Origin: UBA4312 sp040266995 | GTDB lineage: Bacteria > Bacillota_I > Bacilli_A > Erysipelotrichales > Erysipelotrichaceae | DNA length: 10,649 nucleotides | Assembly (NCBI GenBank): GCA_040266995.1 | Contig: JAWRHV010000035.1 | Span: forward strand, 1-10,649 | Direction of reading: 5' to 3' | Shown: positions 1-5,430 of the stretch, piece after piece | How the letters are laid out: the number at the start of each line of letters is the position of its first letter | How positions within the stretch are numbered: position 1 is the first letter of the stretch | Program-made: the position numbers and the translations under genes | Notes under the pieces: generated by a model | What the model was told of the DNA's origin: nothing | Database searches by the model: none | Seen by the model: the letters and a program-made list of their open reading frames with translations, nothing else

Positions 1-106
1 TCAGATGTCTCTCTGACATCGTTTTTCCTTTTTTAAATTGACGTGTTTCTTGGTTAATTTCTATCCAGTTTTCAAAGACCGTGCCCCCAGGCTCTCGCCC
101 GAGCGC
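1..106 (-). ncRNA. 5' leader of an rRNA operon (16S rRNA expected beyond the left edge)
   Basis: Read on the minus strand, this stretch follows a strong promoter (113-141) and contains TCTTTGAAAAC at 68-78, which matches the boxA antitermination motif of Firmicutes rRNA leaders. A perfect 6-bp hairpin lies near the edge (GATGTC 4-9, GACATC 15-20, 5-base loop), and a GC-rich self-complementary patch lies near the start of the transcript (about 91-108). No mature rRNA sequence is present, so the identity of the first gene is inferred. A spacer within an rRNA operon would also carry a boxA, but the promoter directly upstream favours a leader. Confidence 0.72.
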
Positions 107-112
107 TCACTT

Positions 113-165
113 ATACTATCAAATATTCGTTTCTCAGTCAATCACTTTTTTAAAAAAATTTTCAT
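113..165 (-). promoter_or_regulatory. Strong rRNA-type promoter with AT-rich upstream element
   Basis: On the minus strand, TTGACT (136-141) is the -35 box and TAGTAT (113-118) the -10 box, separated by exactly 17 bases. An A/T-tract block at 142-165 sits where an UP element would lie. The predicted start of transcription is near 106. It fires leftwards out of the window into the boxA leader. Near-consensus boxes plus an upstream A/T tract are the usual make-up of growth-rate-controlled rrn promoters in Bacillota; control by initiating-nucleotide level is inferred from the family, not seen. Confidence 0.78.
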
Positions 166-195
166 CTTTGTTTAAACCCGTGTTAATGATTTCTA

Positions 196-229
196 ATTGT
201 GCTTTATGTATAGATAAATAAAGCACAAT
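196..229 (-). terminator. 12-bp perfect inverted repeat after the zinc-ribbon gene
   Basis: ATTGTGCTTTAT (196-207) and ATAAAGCACAAT (218-229) form a perfect 12-bp stem around a 10-base loop. It begins 25 bases after the stop codon of the minus-strand gene at 254-646 and is probably its terminator. The expected run of U is missing: the minus strand continues TTAGAAATC. It could therefore instead be a protein-binding dyad, about 55 bases upstream of the -35 box of the rRNA promoter. The remaining sequence from 166 to 253 shows nothing else I can name. Confidence 0.45.
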
Positions 230-253
230 AACATTTTCTTCATTTTACTTCTT

Positions 254-646
254 TTACGTTTTCGCTTTAAAGGAATACCGACAAACCGGACATGTTATTT
301 CGATCTTTCCTTTTTTTCTTGGAATTCTTATTTTCTGTCCACATTGTCTGCAAACAAAATATTTATAGTTCTTGTCTTCGTGATTCCTGCGGATCACATC
401 ACTTTGTCGTTCAGACATATTCAGTATTTGTTTAAACGCCTCATTCTCCCTTCGTCTTTTTACGATATTTCTTGATAACATGCGATATATAGAATAGATC
501 GCCGTGCCTATAAAGAAGGCTTTCCATATCCAAAAGCGGAACAAAAGTGAGATTCCTAAAAAAATCATGGTTACGGTGGACAAAGCTCTGTTTAACTCAT
601 CGGTTCCATATCTGCCATTCATAAATCGATTGATCTTATCTTTCAT
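254..646 (-). CDS. Small membrane protein with C-terminal zinc ribbon
   Basis: This 130-residue protein has two parts. Residues about 22-58 are hydrophobic and look like one or two membrane-spanning helices, followed by a basic stretch (RNIVKRRR) that should stay in the cytoplasm. The C-terminal part, about 96-130, carries CRQC and CPVC pairs separated by a basic strand (RIPRKKGKIEI), the layout of a four-cysteine zinc ribbon. I recognise the overall type as an uncharacterised family frequent in Bacillota, with an N-terminal MxGRxGxDELN-like motif, but know no proven function. A good ribosome binding site (AAGGTGA) precedes the ATG at 646. It is transcribed away from gdhA, with only 136 bases between the start codons, and runs towards the rRNA promoter. 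Metal binding and membrane location are inferred. Confidence 0.82.
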   Translation of the reverse strand: MKDKINRFMNGRYGTDELNRALSTVTMIFLGISLLFRFWIWKAFFIGTAIYSIYRMLSRNIVKRRRENEAFKQILNMSERQSDVIRRNHEDKNYKYFVCRQCGQKIRIPRKKGKIEITCPVCRYSFKAKT

Positions 647-720
647 ATAATCACCTTATTTATCATAGCATATTTTGAATTTTCAGCTTTTATTCATCTT
701 TGAAAATAGATTTCAATTTT

Positions 721-780
721 TTGAAACACTTTTCATATTTTGTGATATACTGTTTTTGTTTAAAAATATAGGAGGAAGAT
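721..780 (+). promoter_or_regulatory. Promoter and ribosome binding site of gdhA
   Basis: TTGAAA (721-726) is a plausible -35 box. The -10 box is in TGTGATATACT (741-751); GATATA at 744-749 gives a 17-base spacer, with a TG at 741-742 in the extended -10 position. AGGAGG (770-775) is a strong ribosome binding site 7 bases before the ATG at 783 and rules out the upstream in-frame ATG at 675. No operator or riboswitch is visible in the short leader. Confidence 0.55.
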
Positions 781-782
781 TC

Positions 783-2114
783 ATGGCAGATTTAAATGCA
801 CTTTATGAAACCGTTAAAAAACGTAACCCGAATGATACTGAATTTCTTCAAGCCGTTGAAGAAGTATTTGAATCATTAAGTGTTATTGAACAAGTTCATC
901 CGGAACTATTGGATGATGATGTACTGGCACGTTTGGTTGAACCGGAACGACAAATCATTTTCCGTGTTCCTTGGGTAGATGACCAAGGGAAAACACAGGT
1001 CAACCGTGGATATCGTATCCAGTTTAACTCTGCAATCGGGCCTTACAAAGGTGGTTTACGATTCCACCCATCTGTAAATGTAAGTATTATTAAATTCTTA
1101 GGTTTTGAACAGATCTTCAAAAACTCATTAACTACCCTGCCAATGGGCGGTGGTAAAGGTGGATCTGATTTTGATCCAAAAGGAAAGAGCGATGCAGAAG
1201 TTATGCGTTTCTGCCAGAGCTTCATGACCGAATTATATCGTCATGTTGGTCCTGACACAGACGTTCCTGCCGGCGATATCGGTGTTGGTGCCCGTGAAGT
1301 CGGCTATCTGTTCGGACAATATAAACGTCTAAAGAATGAATGGAGCGGTGTATTAACTGGTAAAGGATTAAGCTACGGTGGTTCTTTGGCACGTACACAA
1401 GCTACCGGCTATGGACTTTGTTACTTCACCAATGCGTTGTTAAAAGACAATGGAACCAGCTTTGAAGGCAAAACAGTTGCGATTTCAGGTAGTGGTAACG
1501 TGGCTATCTACGCTTGTGAAAAAGCCACTCAGCTGGGTGCTAAGGTTGTTACCTTATCGGATTCAAACGGATTCATCTATGACGAAAACGGTATTGACCT
1601 GGATTTAGTAAAAGAAATCAAAGAAGTTCGTCGTGGACGTATTAAAGAATATGTAGAAGTACATCCGGAAGCTGTTTATACAGCTGGAGCTCGTCCTTGG
1701 AGCGTTAAATGTGATATCGCATTACCATGTGCTACTCAGAATGAATTAGATCTGGACAATGCGAAAGATCTGGTAGCTAACGGAGTATTTGCCGTCTGCG
1801 AAGGTGCCAACATGCCAACTACACCAGATGCCATCCACTATTTGATGAACAATGGTGTTCTGTATGCCCCAGGTAAAGCCAGCAATGCCGGTGGTGTTGC
1901 CACTTCCGGTCTGGAAATGAGCCAGAATGCGCAGCACTTATCTTGGACATTTGAAGAGGTTGACGCAAAATTGCAGGGTATTATGGAAACAATCTTTGCG
2001 GCATGCCGTGACACTGCTAAAGAATATGGTCACGACAAGGAATATGTCATTGGTGCCAATATTGCCGGCTTCTTAAAAGTGGCCGAAGCAATGAAAGCAC
2101 AGGGCTGCGTATAA
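783..2114 (+). CDS. gdhA: NADP-type glutamate dehydrogenase
   Basis: The cytoplasmic hexameric enzyme interconverts 2-oxoglutarate plus ammonium and glutamate, linking carbon and nitrogen metabolism. The 443-residue protein has the full family length. Numbered from the chosen start, GPYKGGLRF holds substrate-binding Lys89, PMGGGKGGSDFDP holds catalytic Lys125, and PAGDIGVGAREVG holds Asp165. The dinucleotide-binding domain starts near 230 with GSGNVA (236-241), then SDS (259-261), and later CATQNELD and EGANMPTT. Serine after the acidic end of the second strand, together with EGANMPTT, resembles the NADP-using E. coli enzyme rather than the NAD-using clostridial one, so a biosynthetic role is likely; coenzyme choice is an inference. 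The start at 783 is set by AGGAGG 7 bases upstream; an in-frame extension to 675 would add 36 residues of low-complexity Phe/Leu-rich sequence. It is a single-gene unit ended by a hairpin. Confidence 0.96.
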   Translation: MADLNALYETVKKRNPNDTEFLQAVEEVFESLSVIEQVHPELLDDDVLARLVEPERQIIFRVPWVDDQGKTQVNRGYRIQFNSAIGPYKGGLRFHPSVNVSIIKFLGFEQIFKNSLTTLPMGGGKGGSDFDPKGKSDAEVMRFCQSFMTELYRHVGPDTDVPAGDIGVGAREVGYLFGQYKRLKNEWSGVLTGKGLSYGGSLARTQATGYGLCYFTNALLKDNGTSFEGKTVAISGSGNVAIYACEKATQLGAKVVTLSDSNGFIYDENGIDLDLVKEIKEVRRGRIKEYVEVHPEAVYTAGARPWSVKCDIALPCATQNELDLDNAKDLVANGVFAVCEGANMPTTPDAIHYLMNNGVLYAPGKASNAGGVATSGLEMSQNAQHLSWTFEEVDAKLQGIMETIFAACRDTAKEYGHDKEYVIGANIAGFLKVAEAMKAQGCV

Positions 2115-2123
2115 TAAACAATC

Positions 2124-2152
2124 AAGAGCACATCCGTGCTCTTTTTTATTTT
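2124..2152 (+). terminator. gdhA terminator overlapping the end of the convergent phosphatase gene
   Basis: AAGAGCAC (2124-2131) pairs perfectly with GTGCTCTT (2136-2143) across a 4-base loop and is followed by TTTTATTTT. It ends gdhA transcripts. The stop codon of the opposing phosphatase gene (2146-2148) lies inside the U-tract, so the same hairpin faces that transcript too, but with a poor U run (GATTGTTT) in that direction. Confidence 0.88.
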
Positions 2153-2739
2153 AAATACGTTGTATCCGGATATCCCTCGACGCTCCATTGTCCATTTTCA
2201 TAACCGATTATTGTGATAGAACAATTCGGTACAAGCTCTGCCAGTGGTTTGGCATAAGCATCAAAACCCGGATCGATATGCGCAATCAGTTCGCGAATGA
2301 TCGTCCCATGCGAGCTGACAAGGATTGCACCTGGCCCATATTGGCCGGCAATCTGTTCCAACGTATCCAGATATCTTCTCACCGCATCAATTTTTCTTTC
2401 TCCGCCCCATTCTGTATATCCCAGCCGATGATCTTTGCCTTCAAAAGCAGTGGCGATGGGCATTGCTTCGATCCGTCCGAAATTTATTTCCTTTAATCCC
2501 TTATATGTGTGGACTTCCATACGGTCGGACACCATACAGTACGCAGTGTCCACCGCTCTTTCGCTCGTTGAGCTTACACATACAATGAAGGGGATGTTCT
2601 GTAAAGGCTGATACAGACGTTTAGCCATCTGAATACCTTGCTCCGTTAAAGGAGAATCTGTCCATCCCTGGATCCATTTTCTTTGATTGAATAATGTCTG
2701 TCCGTGACGCACCAAATAAAAAGTTGTCTTTTTCAGCAT
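2146..2739 (-). CDS. Histidine phosphatase (phosphoglycerate mutase-like family)
   Basis: This 197-residue cytoplasmic enzyme belongs to the histidine phosphatase superfamily, which transfers phosphate through a phosphohistidine. Visible catalytic parts, numbered from the chosen start: LVRHGQTLFN with Arg11, His12 and Asn18; SSTSERAVDTA with Arg61; EINFG with Glu84; and VSSHGTIIRE with the second His144. This is the cofactor-dependent mutase/PhoE/GpmB/CobC layout; the sequence does not tell which substrate is used, so no symbol is given. The start is uncertain. ATG at 2739 directly begins the family-typical MLKKTTFYLVRHG but has no ribosome binding site; a GTG at 2763 would add 8 residues and also lacks one. 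An extended -10 box is placed so that transcription would start on or next to the 2739 ATG, suggesting a leaderless mRNA. It diverges from mntP and converges on gdhA. Confidence 0.88.
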   Translation of the reverse strand: MLKKTTFYLVRHGQTLFNQRKWIQGWTDSPLTEQGIQMAKRLYQPLQNIPFIVCVSSTSERAVDTAYCMVSDRMEVHTYKGLKEINFGRIEAMPIATAFEGKDHRLGYTEWGGERKIDAVRRYLDTLEQIAGQYGPGAILVSSHGTIIRELIAHIDPGFDAYAKPLAELVPNCSITIIGYENGQWSVEGYPDTTYLK

Positions 2740-2745
2740 GAATTC

Positions 2746-2786
2746 ATTGTAACATACTTGCACTCAATTCATGAATTTGTTACATT
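2746..2786. promoter_or_regulatory. Interleaved divergent promoters of the phosphatase gene and mntP
   Basis: For mntP (plus strand), TTGCAC (2758-2763) and TACATT (2781-2786) are 17 bases apart, with TG at 2778-2779 giving an extended -10 (TGTTACATT). For the phosphatase (minus strand), TGTTACAAT (2754-2746) is also an extended -10, with only a weak -35 (TTCATG, 2770-2775). Each -35 lies inside the other promoter's spacer, so polymerase can probably occupy only one at a time. A perfect 12-bp palindrome AATTCATGAATT (2766-2777) fills the mntP spacer and is a candidate repressor site. The RBS for mntP is TAGGAG (2801-2806). Confidence 0.6.
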
Positions 2787-2814
2787 TCTCATAGGTGTTT
2801 TAGGAGTGTTTACA

Positions 2815-3384
2815 ATGGATATTTTATCAGTTGTATTAATTGGTGTCGGGCTTGCCATGGATGCCTGTGCCGTTTCTATTGCCAAAGGCATGGTATTAGA
2901 TCGGACACATATTAAAGAATATGCCTGGAAACTAGCTGCCGCTTTTGGCTTGTTCCAGGGTTTGATGCCTTTGATCGGTTATTTTGCCGGAGCGCGGTTT
3001 TCCTCTAGGATCCAGGACATTGATCACTGGATCGCATTTATCTTATTATCCGTCATCGGAATCCATATGGTTAAAGAAAGTATAGAACAAAAAGAAGAAG
3101 CGAATGAAATCGCTTCGATCTCCTGGTCCGTTATTCTGCTGCTGGCCATTGCCACCAGTATTGATGCGCTGGCTGTAGGCATCAGTTTCGCGTTTTTAAA
3201 GGTATCCATTTTTCCTGCCTGTGGATTGATTGCCGGCATCACTTTTATCATATCCTTCACAGCGGTCATTTTAGGAAGGAAGCTGGGCACTTTATTTGAA
3301 GCCTATGCTGAAAGATGTGGTGGCATCATTTTGATCCTGATCGGTTTACGTATCCTCATTACGCATTTATTCTTTAACGGGTAA
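2815..3384 (+). CDS. mntP: Manganese efflux pump MntP
   Basis: MntP exports Mn(II) from the cell and protects it from manganese excess. The 189-residue length is normal for the family. The protein is almost wholly hydrophobic, with about six membrane helices arranged as two related halves. Each half carries the family's key acidic motif: GLAMDACAVSIAKG with Asp16, and ATSIDALAVGISFA with Asp117. A charged loop (about 86-100, rich in Glu and Lys) separates the halves. The start at 2815 has TAGGAG 8 bases upstream and gives the typical MD-L-S N terminus; the frame stays open upstream to 2704 but the promoter at 2758-2786 excludes that. The leader is only about 20 bases, too short for the manganese-sensing yybP-ykoY riboswitch often found before this gene, so control would have to be by protein. 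The 3' end overlaps convergent dbpA by 11 bases. Confidence 0.94.
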   Translation: MDILSVVLIGVGLAMDACAVSIAKGMVLDRTHIKEYAWKLAAAFGLFQGLMPLIGYFAGARFSSRIQDIDHWIAFILLSVIGIHMVKESIEQKEEANEIASISWSVILLLAIATSIDALAVGISFAFLKVSIFPACGLIAGITFIISFTAVILGRKLGTLFEAYAERCGGIILILIGLRILITHLFFNG

Positions 3385-4759
3385 CTGCAGGTTCTACGCG
3401 AACCGGCTTTTTTTTAATTGTTTTTAACTGTTGCATGACCAGATCTGCTTTATGATTATGGATTTCCACAAAGCTTTGATGTTCCTCTACCTGGATCACA
3501 CCGATATCATTCAACTCGATGCCTTCGATCGCACATAAGGCGCCGACAATGTCGCCGGCACGGATCTTTTTCTTCTTTCCTGCACTGATATATAATTTCT
3601 GTATTCCGACGCGAAGATCACTCTCTATATTCTTTTTGAAAGCAACGACATCTTTAAAAGCCGATAGGTCTCCTTCCGCTGTCCATTTTTTAATAGAGAC
3701 ATGAAAAGGATATTGTCCCACCTTCTCCTTTTGTGAATAACGTACCAGCGTAATGGCTTTCCCAATACGATTTTGACGTCCACTACGTCCGATGCGATGC
3801 GTATAGAGTATCGGTGTTTCCGGTAAATCATAATTGATAACCAAGCTTAAACGATCTATATCGATGCCTCTGGCTGCTACATCCGTCGCCACCAGGATCC
3901 GCAGCTTTCCATATTTAAACGCTTCCAGCGCTTCGATTCGGTCGGACTGCAGCCGGTCGGCGTGAATGCGGTCAACCAGAATATCATATTGGGCCAACCT
4001 CTGATATACTTCTTCTGTTTTTTGTTTGGTTTCACAGAAAATCAGGCAGGAATCAGGATTCTCCTGCTCCAGGATGGAAACCAGCGCTTTCCATTTATCC
4101 GTTTCCGCCAACATATATCCACTTTGTTCAATCTGCTCATTCTTTGTTTCCACTGTCAATCGTTGTGGATCCTTCAGGTATTGATCGGCAAAACAATCTA
4201 CCGTCTCATTCATCGTTGCGGATACAACACAGCATTGAACATTCCCCATATATCTAAAGATTTCTTCCATCTTTTCATAAAAATCCTTGTGCAGCAATCG
4301 GTCTGCTTCATCCAATATCACCGTTGTCATATTTTCACAACGTAAATTTCCTTGTTCCAAATGATCCAGGATCCGTCCCGGTGTCCCTATGATGACATGG
4401 CAACGCTGCCTGAGATCTTCTCTTTGAAAGCGAAATGGTTGTTTTCCGAACAGGCAGAGGGATTTAACCGAAAGATTCACACCGACCGAATCAATCACCT
4501 GTTTGACCTGCACACATAATTCTCTGGTTGGGCAAATGATCATCGCCTGTGGTAATTTCTGTGAAATATCCAGCTTCTGTAGAACAGGCAGAACATAGGA
4601 CAATGTTTTCCCACTGCCGGTTTTGGACTGTACAATGCAATCGTGTCCTTTGATCATGGCGGATATGGTTTTTTGTTGAATGGGAAACATGGTGACCATG
4701 CCCATCGTATCCAGTGCTTTTTCTATTTCTTTTCGTAAATGTAGTTCTTTAAATGTCAT
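3374..4759 (-). CDS. dbpA: DEAD-box ATP-dependent RNA helicase, DbpA/YxiN type
   Basis: This 461-residue cytoplasmic helicase remodels RNA with ATP. All core motifs are present: Q motif near residues 3-28, SKTGSGKT (Walker A, 45-52), PTREL, GTPGR, DEAD (150-153), SAT (180-182), the LIFCETK strand, VATDVAARGIDI, and HRIGRSGR (321-328). A C-terminal domain from about 385 (KLYISAGKKKKIRAGDIVGALCAIEGI ... SFVEIHNHKA) matches the DbpA RNA-binding domain, which in known members recognises hairpin 92 of 23S rRNA and directs the helicase to large-subunit assembly. The start at 4759 is chosen because AAGGA ends 7 bases before it; the ATG at 4765 is only 1 base from that site. No terminator of its own is visible after the stop: transcription would run into antisense mntP. 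The gene follows rpsI by a long leader of about 190 bases. Confidence 0.94.
   Translation of the reverse strand: MTFKELHLRKEIEKALDTMGMVTMFPIQQKTISAMIKGHDCIVQSKTGSGKTLSYVLPVLQKLDISQKLPQAMIICPTRELCVQVKQVIDSVGVNLSVKSLCLFGKQPFRFQREDLRQRCHVIIGTPGRILDHLEQGNLRCENMTTVILDEADRLLHKDFYEKMEEIFRYMGNVQCCVVSATMNETVDCFADQYLKDPQRLTVETKNEQIEQSGYMLAETDKWKALVSILEQENPDSCLIFCETKQKTEEVYQRLAQYDILVDRIHADRLQSDRIEALEAFKYGKLRILVATDVAARGIDIDRLSLVINYDLPETPILYTHRIGRSGRQNRIGKAITLVRYSQKEKVGQYPFHVSIKKWTAEGDLSAFKDVVAFKKNIESDLRVGIQKLYISAGKKKKIRAGDIVGALCAIEGIELNDIGVIQVEEHQSFVEIHNHKADLVMQQLKTIKKKPVRVEPAVTR
3387..3415 (+). terminator. mntP terminator lying inside the dbpA coding sequence
   Basis: GC(A)GGTTC (3387-3394) and GAACC(G)GC (3400-3407) pair around a 5-base loop with one internal mismatch, and eight T follow (3408-3415). 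The hairpin starts 2 bases after the mntP stop codon. On the other strand the same bases are the last codons of dbpA; the T run encodes lysines. Confidence 0.85.
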
Positions 4760-4948
4760 AATCATTTCCTTATCATTTATTCATTAAACGTTGTCCCTGT
4801 CACCGGTAAATCCTATGACACGAAGATTCCCGATTCATCGGCGGCGTAGGAGCTGTCGTTCGCAAAGGTATCCTGGCTTCCGTAAATCTGTGAAAGCCCA
4901 AGATAAGCTGCAGGAAACATATGGCTTCCTGTGGAAATATCTTCCTTT
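4760..4948 (-). promoter_or_regulatory. Long 5' leader of dbpA, function unknown
   Basis: If dbpA is transcribed from the promoter at 4955-4984, its mRNA has an untranslated leader of about 189 bases, visibly richer in G and C than other gaps here. It can form several short hairpins: CAGGAA (4911-4916) with TTCCTG (4926-4931); GGAA/TTCC at about 4933-4945; and CCGAT/ATCGG near 4830-4841. It does not match any riboswitch I know. It also contains a 35-codon open frame with a ribosome binding site (4813-4920). It may be a regulatory leader, a small RNA, or a remnant of a gene. Confidence 0.35.
4813..4920 (-). CDS. Possible 35-residue ORF in the dbpA leader
   Basis: An ATG at 4920 is preceded by AGGA 6 bases upstream and opens a 35-residue frame (begins MFPAAYLGLSQIYGS, ends DESGIFVS) that stops at 4813-4815. 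The frame is in fact open further back to a TAG at 4951-4953, so it could be the tail of a decayed longer gene. The peptide mixes hydrophobic and acidic/Ser residues, has no Cys, and is not one I recognise. A plus-strand frame of similar length (4815-4964) also exists here, so open length alone is not evidence. It could be a regulatory upstream ORF, a gene fragment or chance. Confidence 0.25.
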   Translation of the reverse strand: MFPAAYLGLSQIYGSQDTFANDSSYAADESGIFVS

Positions 4949-4954
4949 GCCTAC

Positions 4955-4984
4955 ATTATATTGAAAAAACCCCTTCATTGCGAA
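4955..4984 (-). promoter_or_regulatory. Candidate dbpA promoter overlapping the rpsI terminator
   Basis: On the minus strand, TATAAT (4955-4960) is a consensus -10 box. TTCGCA (4979-4984), 18 bases upstream, matches four of six -35 positions. The -35 lies in the loop and stem of the rpsI terminator, so polymerase binding and termination use the same DNA. The predicted start is near 4948. Confidence 0.45.
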
Positions 4985-4991
4985 GGGGTTT
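4964..4991 (-). terminator. Terminator of the rplM-rpsI operon
   Basis: On the minus strand, AAACCCCTTC (4982-4991) pairs perfectly over 10 bp with GAAGGGGTTT (4967-4976) around a 5-base loop, and the U-tract continues to 4964. It begins about 20 bases after the rpsI stop codon. Confidence 0.93.
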
Positions 4992-5010
4992 GCGTTCAAC
5001 AGTAAGCGTA

Positions 5011-5418
5011 TTAACGTTTAGAGAACTGAGGTGCTCTACGCGCTTTCTTCAAGCCGTATTTCTTACGTTCTTTCGCACGTGGATCACGAGTGACGAATCC
5101 TGCAGCTTTTAAAGCCGGACGATAATCATCACTGGCTTCCATCAAGGCACGGGTGATTCCGTGACGCATTGCACCGGACTGTCCGGTGAATCCACCACCA
5201 TGTACATTGATCAATACATCGAACTGATCAACTGTATCTGTCACTTCAAATGGAGCCCTAACAACCATACGAAGTGTTTCATATGGCAAATAGTCTTCCA
5301 ATGTTTTTCCGTTTACTTTGATATTTCCTGTTCCTGGGCGCAAGAATACACGAGCAACAGATCTTTTACGACGACCAACGCCGTGGTATTGAACGGTATT
5401 TGATTTCTTTGTAGCCAT
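5011..5418 (-). CDS. rpsI: 30S ribosomal protein S9 (uS9)
   Basis: S9 is a small-subunit protein of the 30S head whose C-terminal tail reaches the P-site tRNA. The 135-residue protein has the typical layout: YHGVGRRKRSVARVFLRPGTGNIKVNGK near the N terminus, INVHGGGFTGQSGAMRHGITRALM in the middle, and the basic tail DPRAKERKKYGLKKARRAPQFSKR with the invariant terminal Ser-Lys-Arg. AGGAGG lies 8 bases before the ATG at 5418. The gene is 12 bases behind rplM, whose TAG stop is part of the ribosome binding site sequence (TAGGAGG), so the two are co-transcribed and likely co-translated, as in most bacteria. A strong hairpin terminator follows. Confidence 0.98.
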   Translation of the reverse strand: MATKKSNTVQYHGVGRRKRSVARVFLRPGTGNIKVNGKTLEDYLPYETLRMVVRAPFEVTDTVDQFDVLINVHGGGFTGQSGAMRHGITRALMEASDDYRPALKAAGFVTRDPRAKERKKYGLKKARRAPQFSKR

Positions 5419-5430
5419 CCTCTATTCCTC

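Noticed and set aside
675..782. N-terminal extension of gdhA by 36 residues from an upstream ATG.
   Set aside because: The extension is low-complexity Phe/Leu/Ile sequence, overlaps the likely promoter, and the ATG at 783 has AGGAGG at the right distance and gives the normal family N terminus.
2748..2784. TGTAACA ... TGTTACA inverted repeat as a classical operator.
   Set aside because: Both arms are simply the extended -10 elements of the two divergent promoters, so the symmetry needs no regulator; the AATTCATGAATT palindrome remains the better operator candidate.
2700..2815. yybP-ykoY manganese riboswitch before mntP.
   Set aside because: The upstream region is mostly the start of the phosphatase gene and the predicted leader is only about 20 bases; no riboswitch core motifs are seen.
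3962..4345. Plus-strand 127-residue frame opposite dbpA.
   Set aside because: It is the antisense shadow of conserved helicase motifs; no ribosome binding site or promoter, and Phe/Ile/Cys-rich content typical of antisense translation.
4791..4819. Plus-strand promoter TTGTCC, 17 bases, TATGAC in the dbpA-rpsI gap.
   Set aside because: Boxes are only moderate, no plus-strand gene follows, and the downstream hairpin has no U-tract in that direction; the minus-strand leader reading explains the region better.
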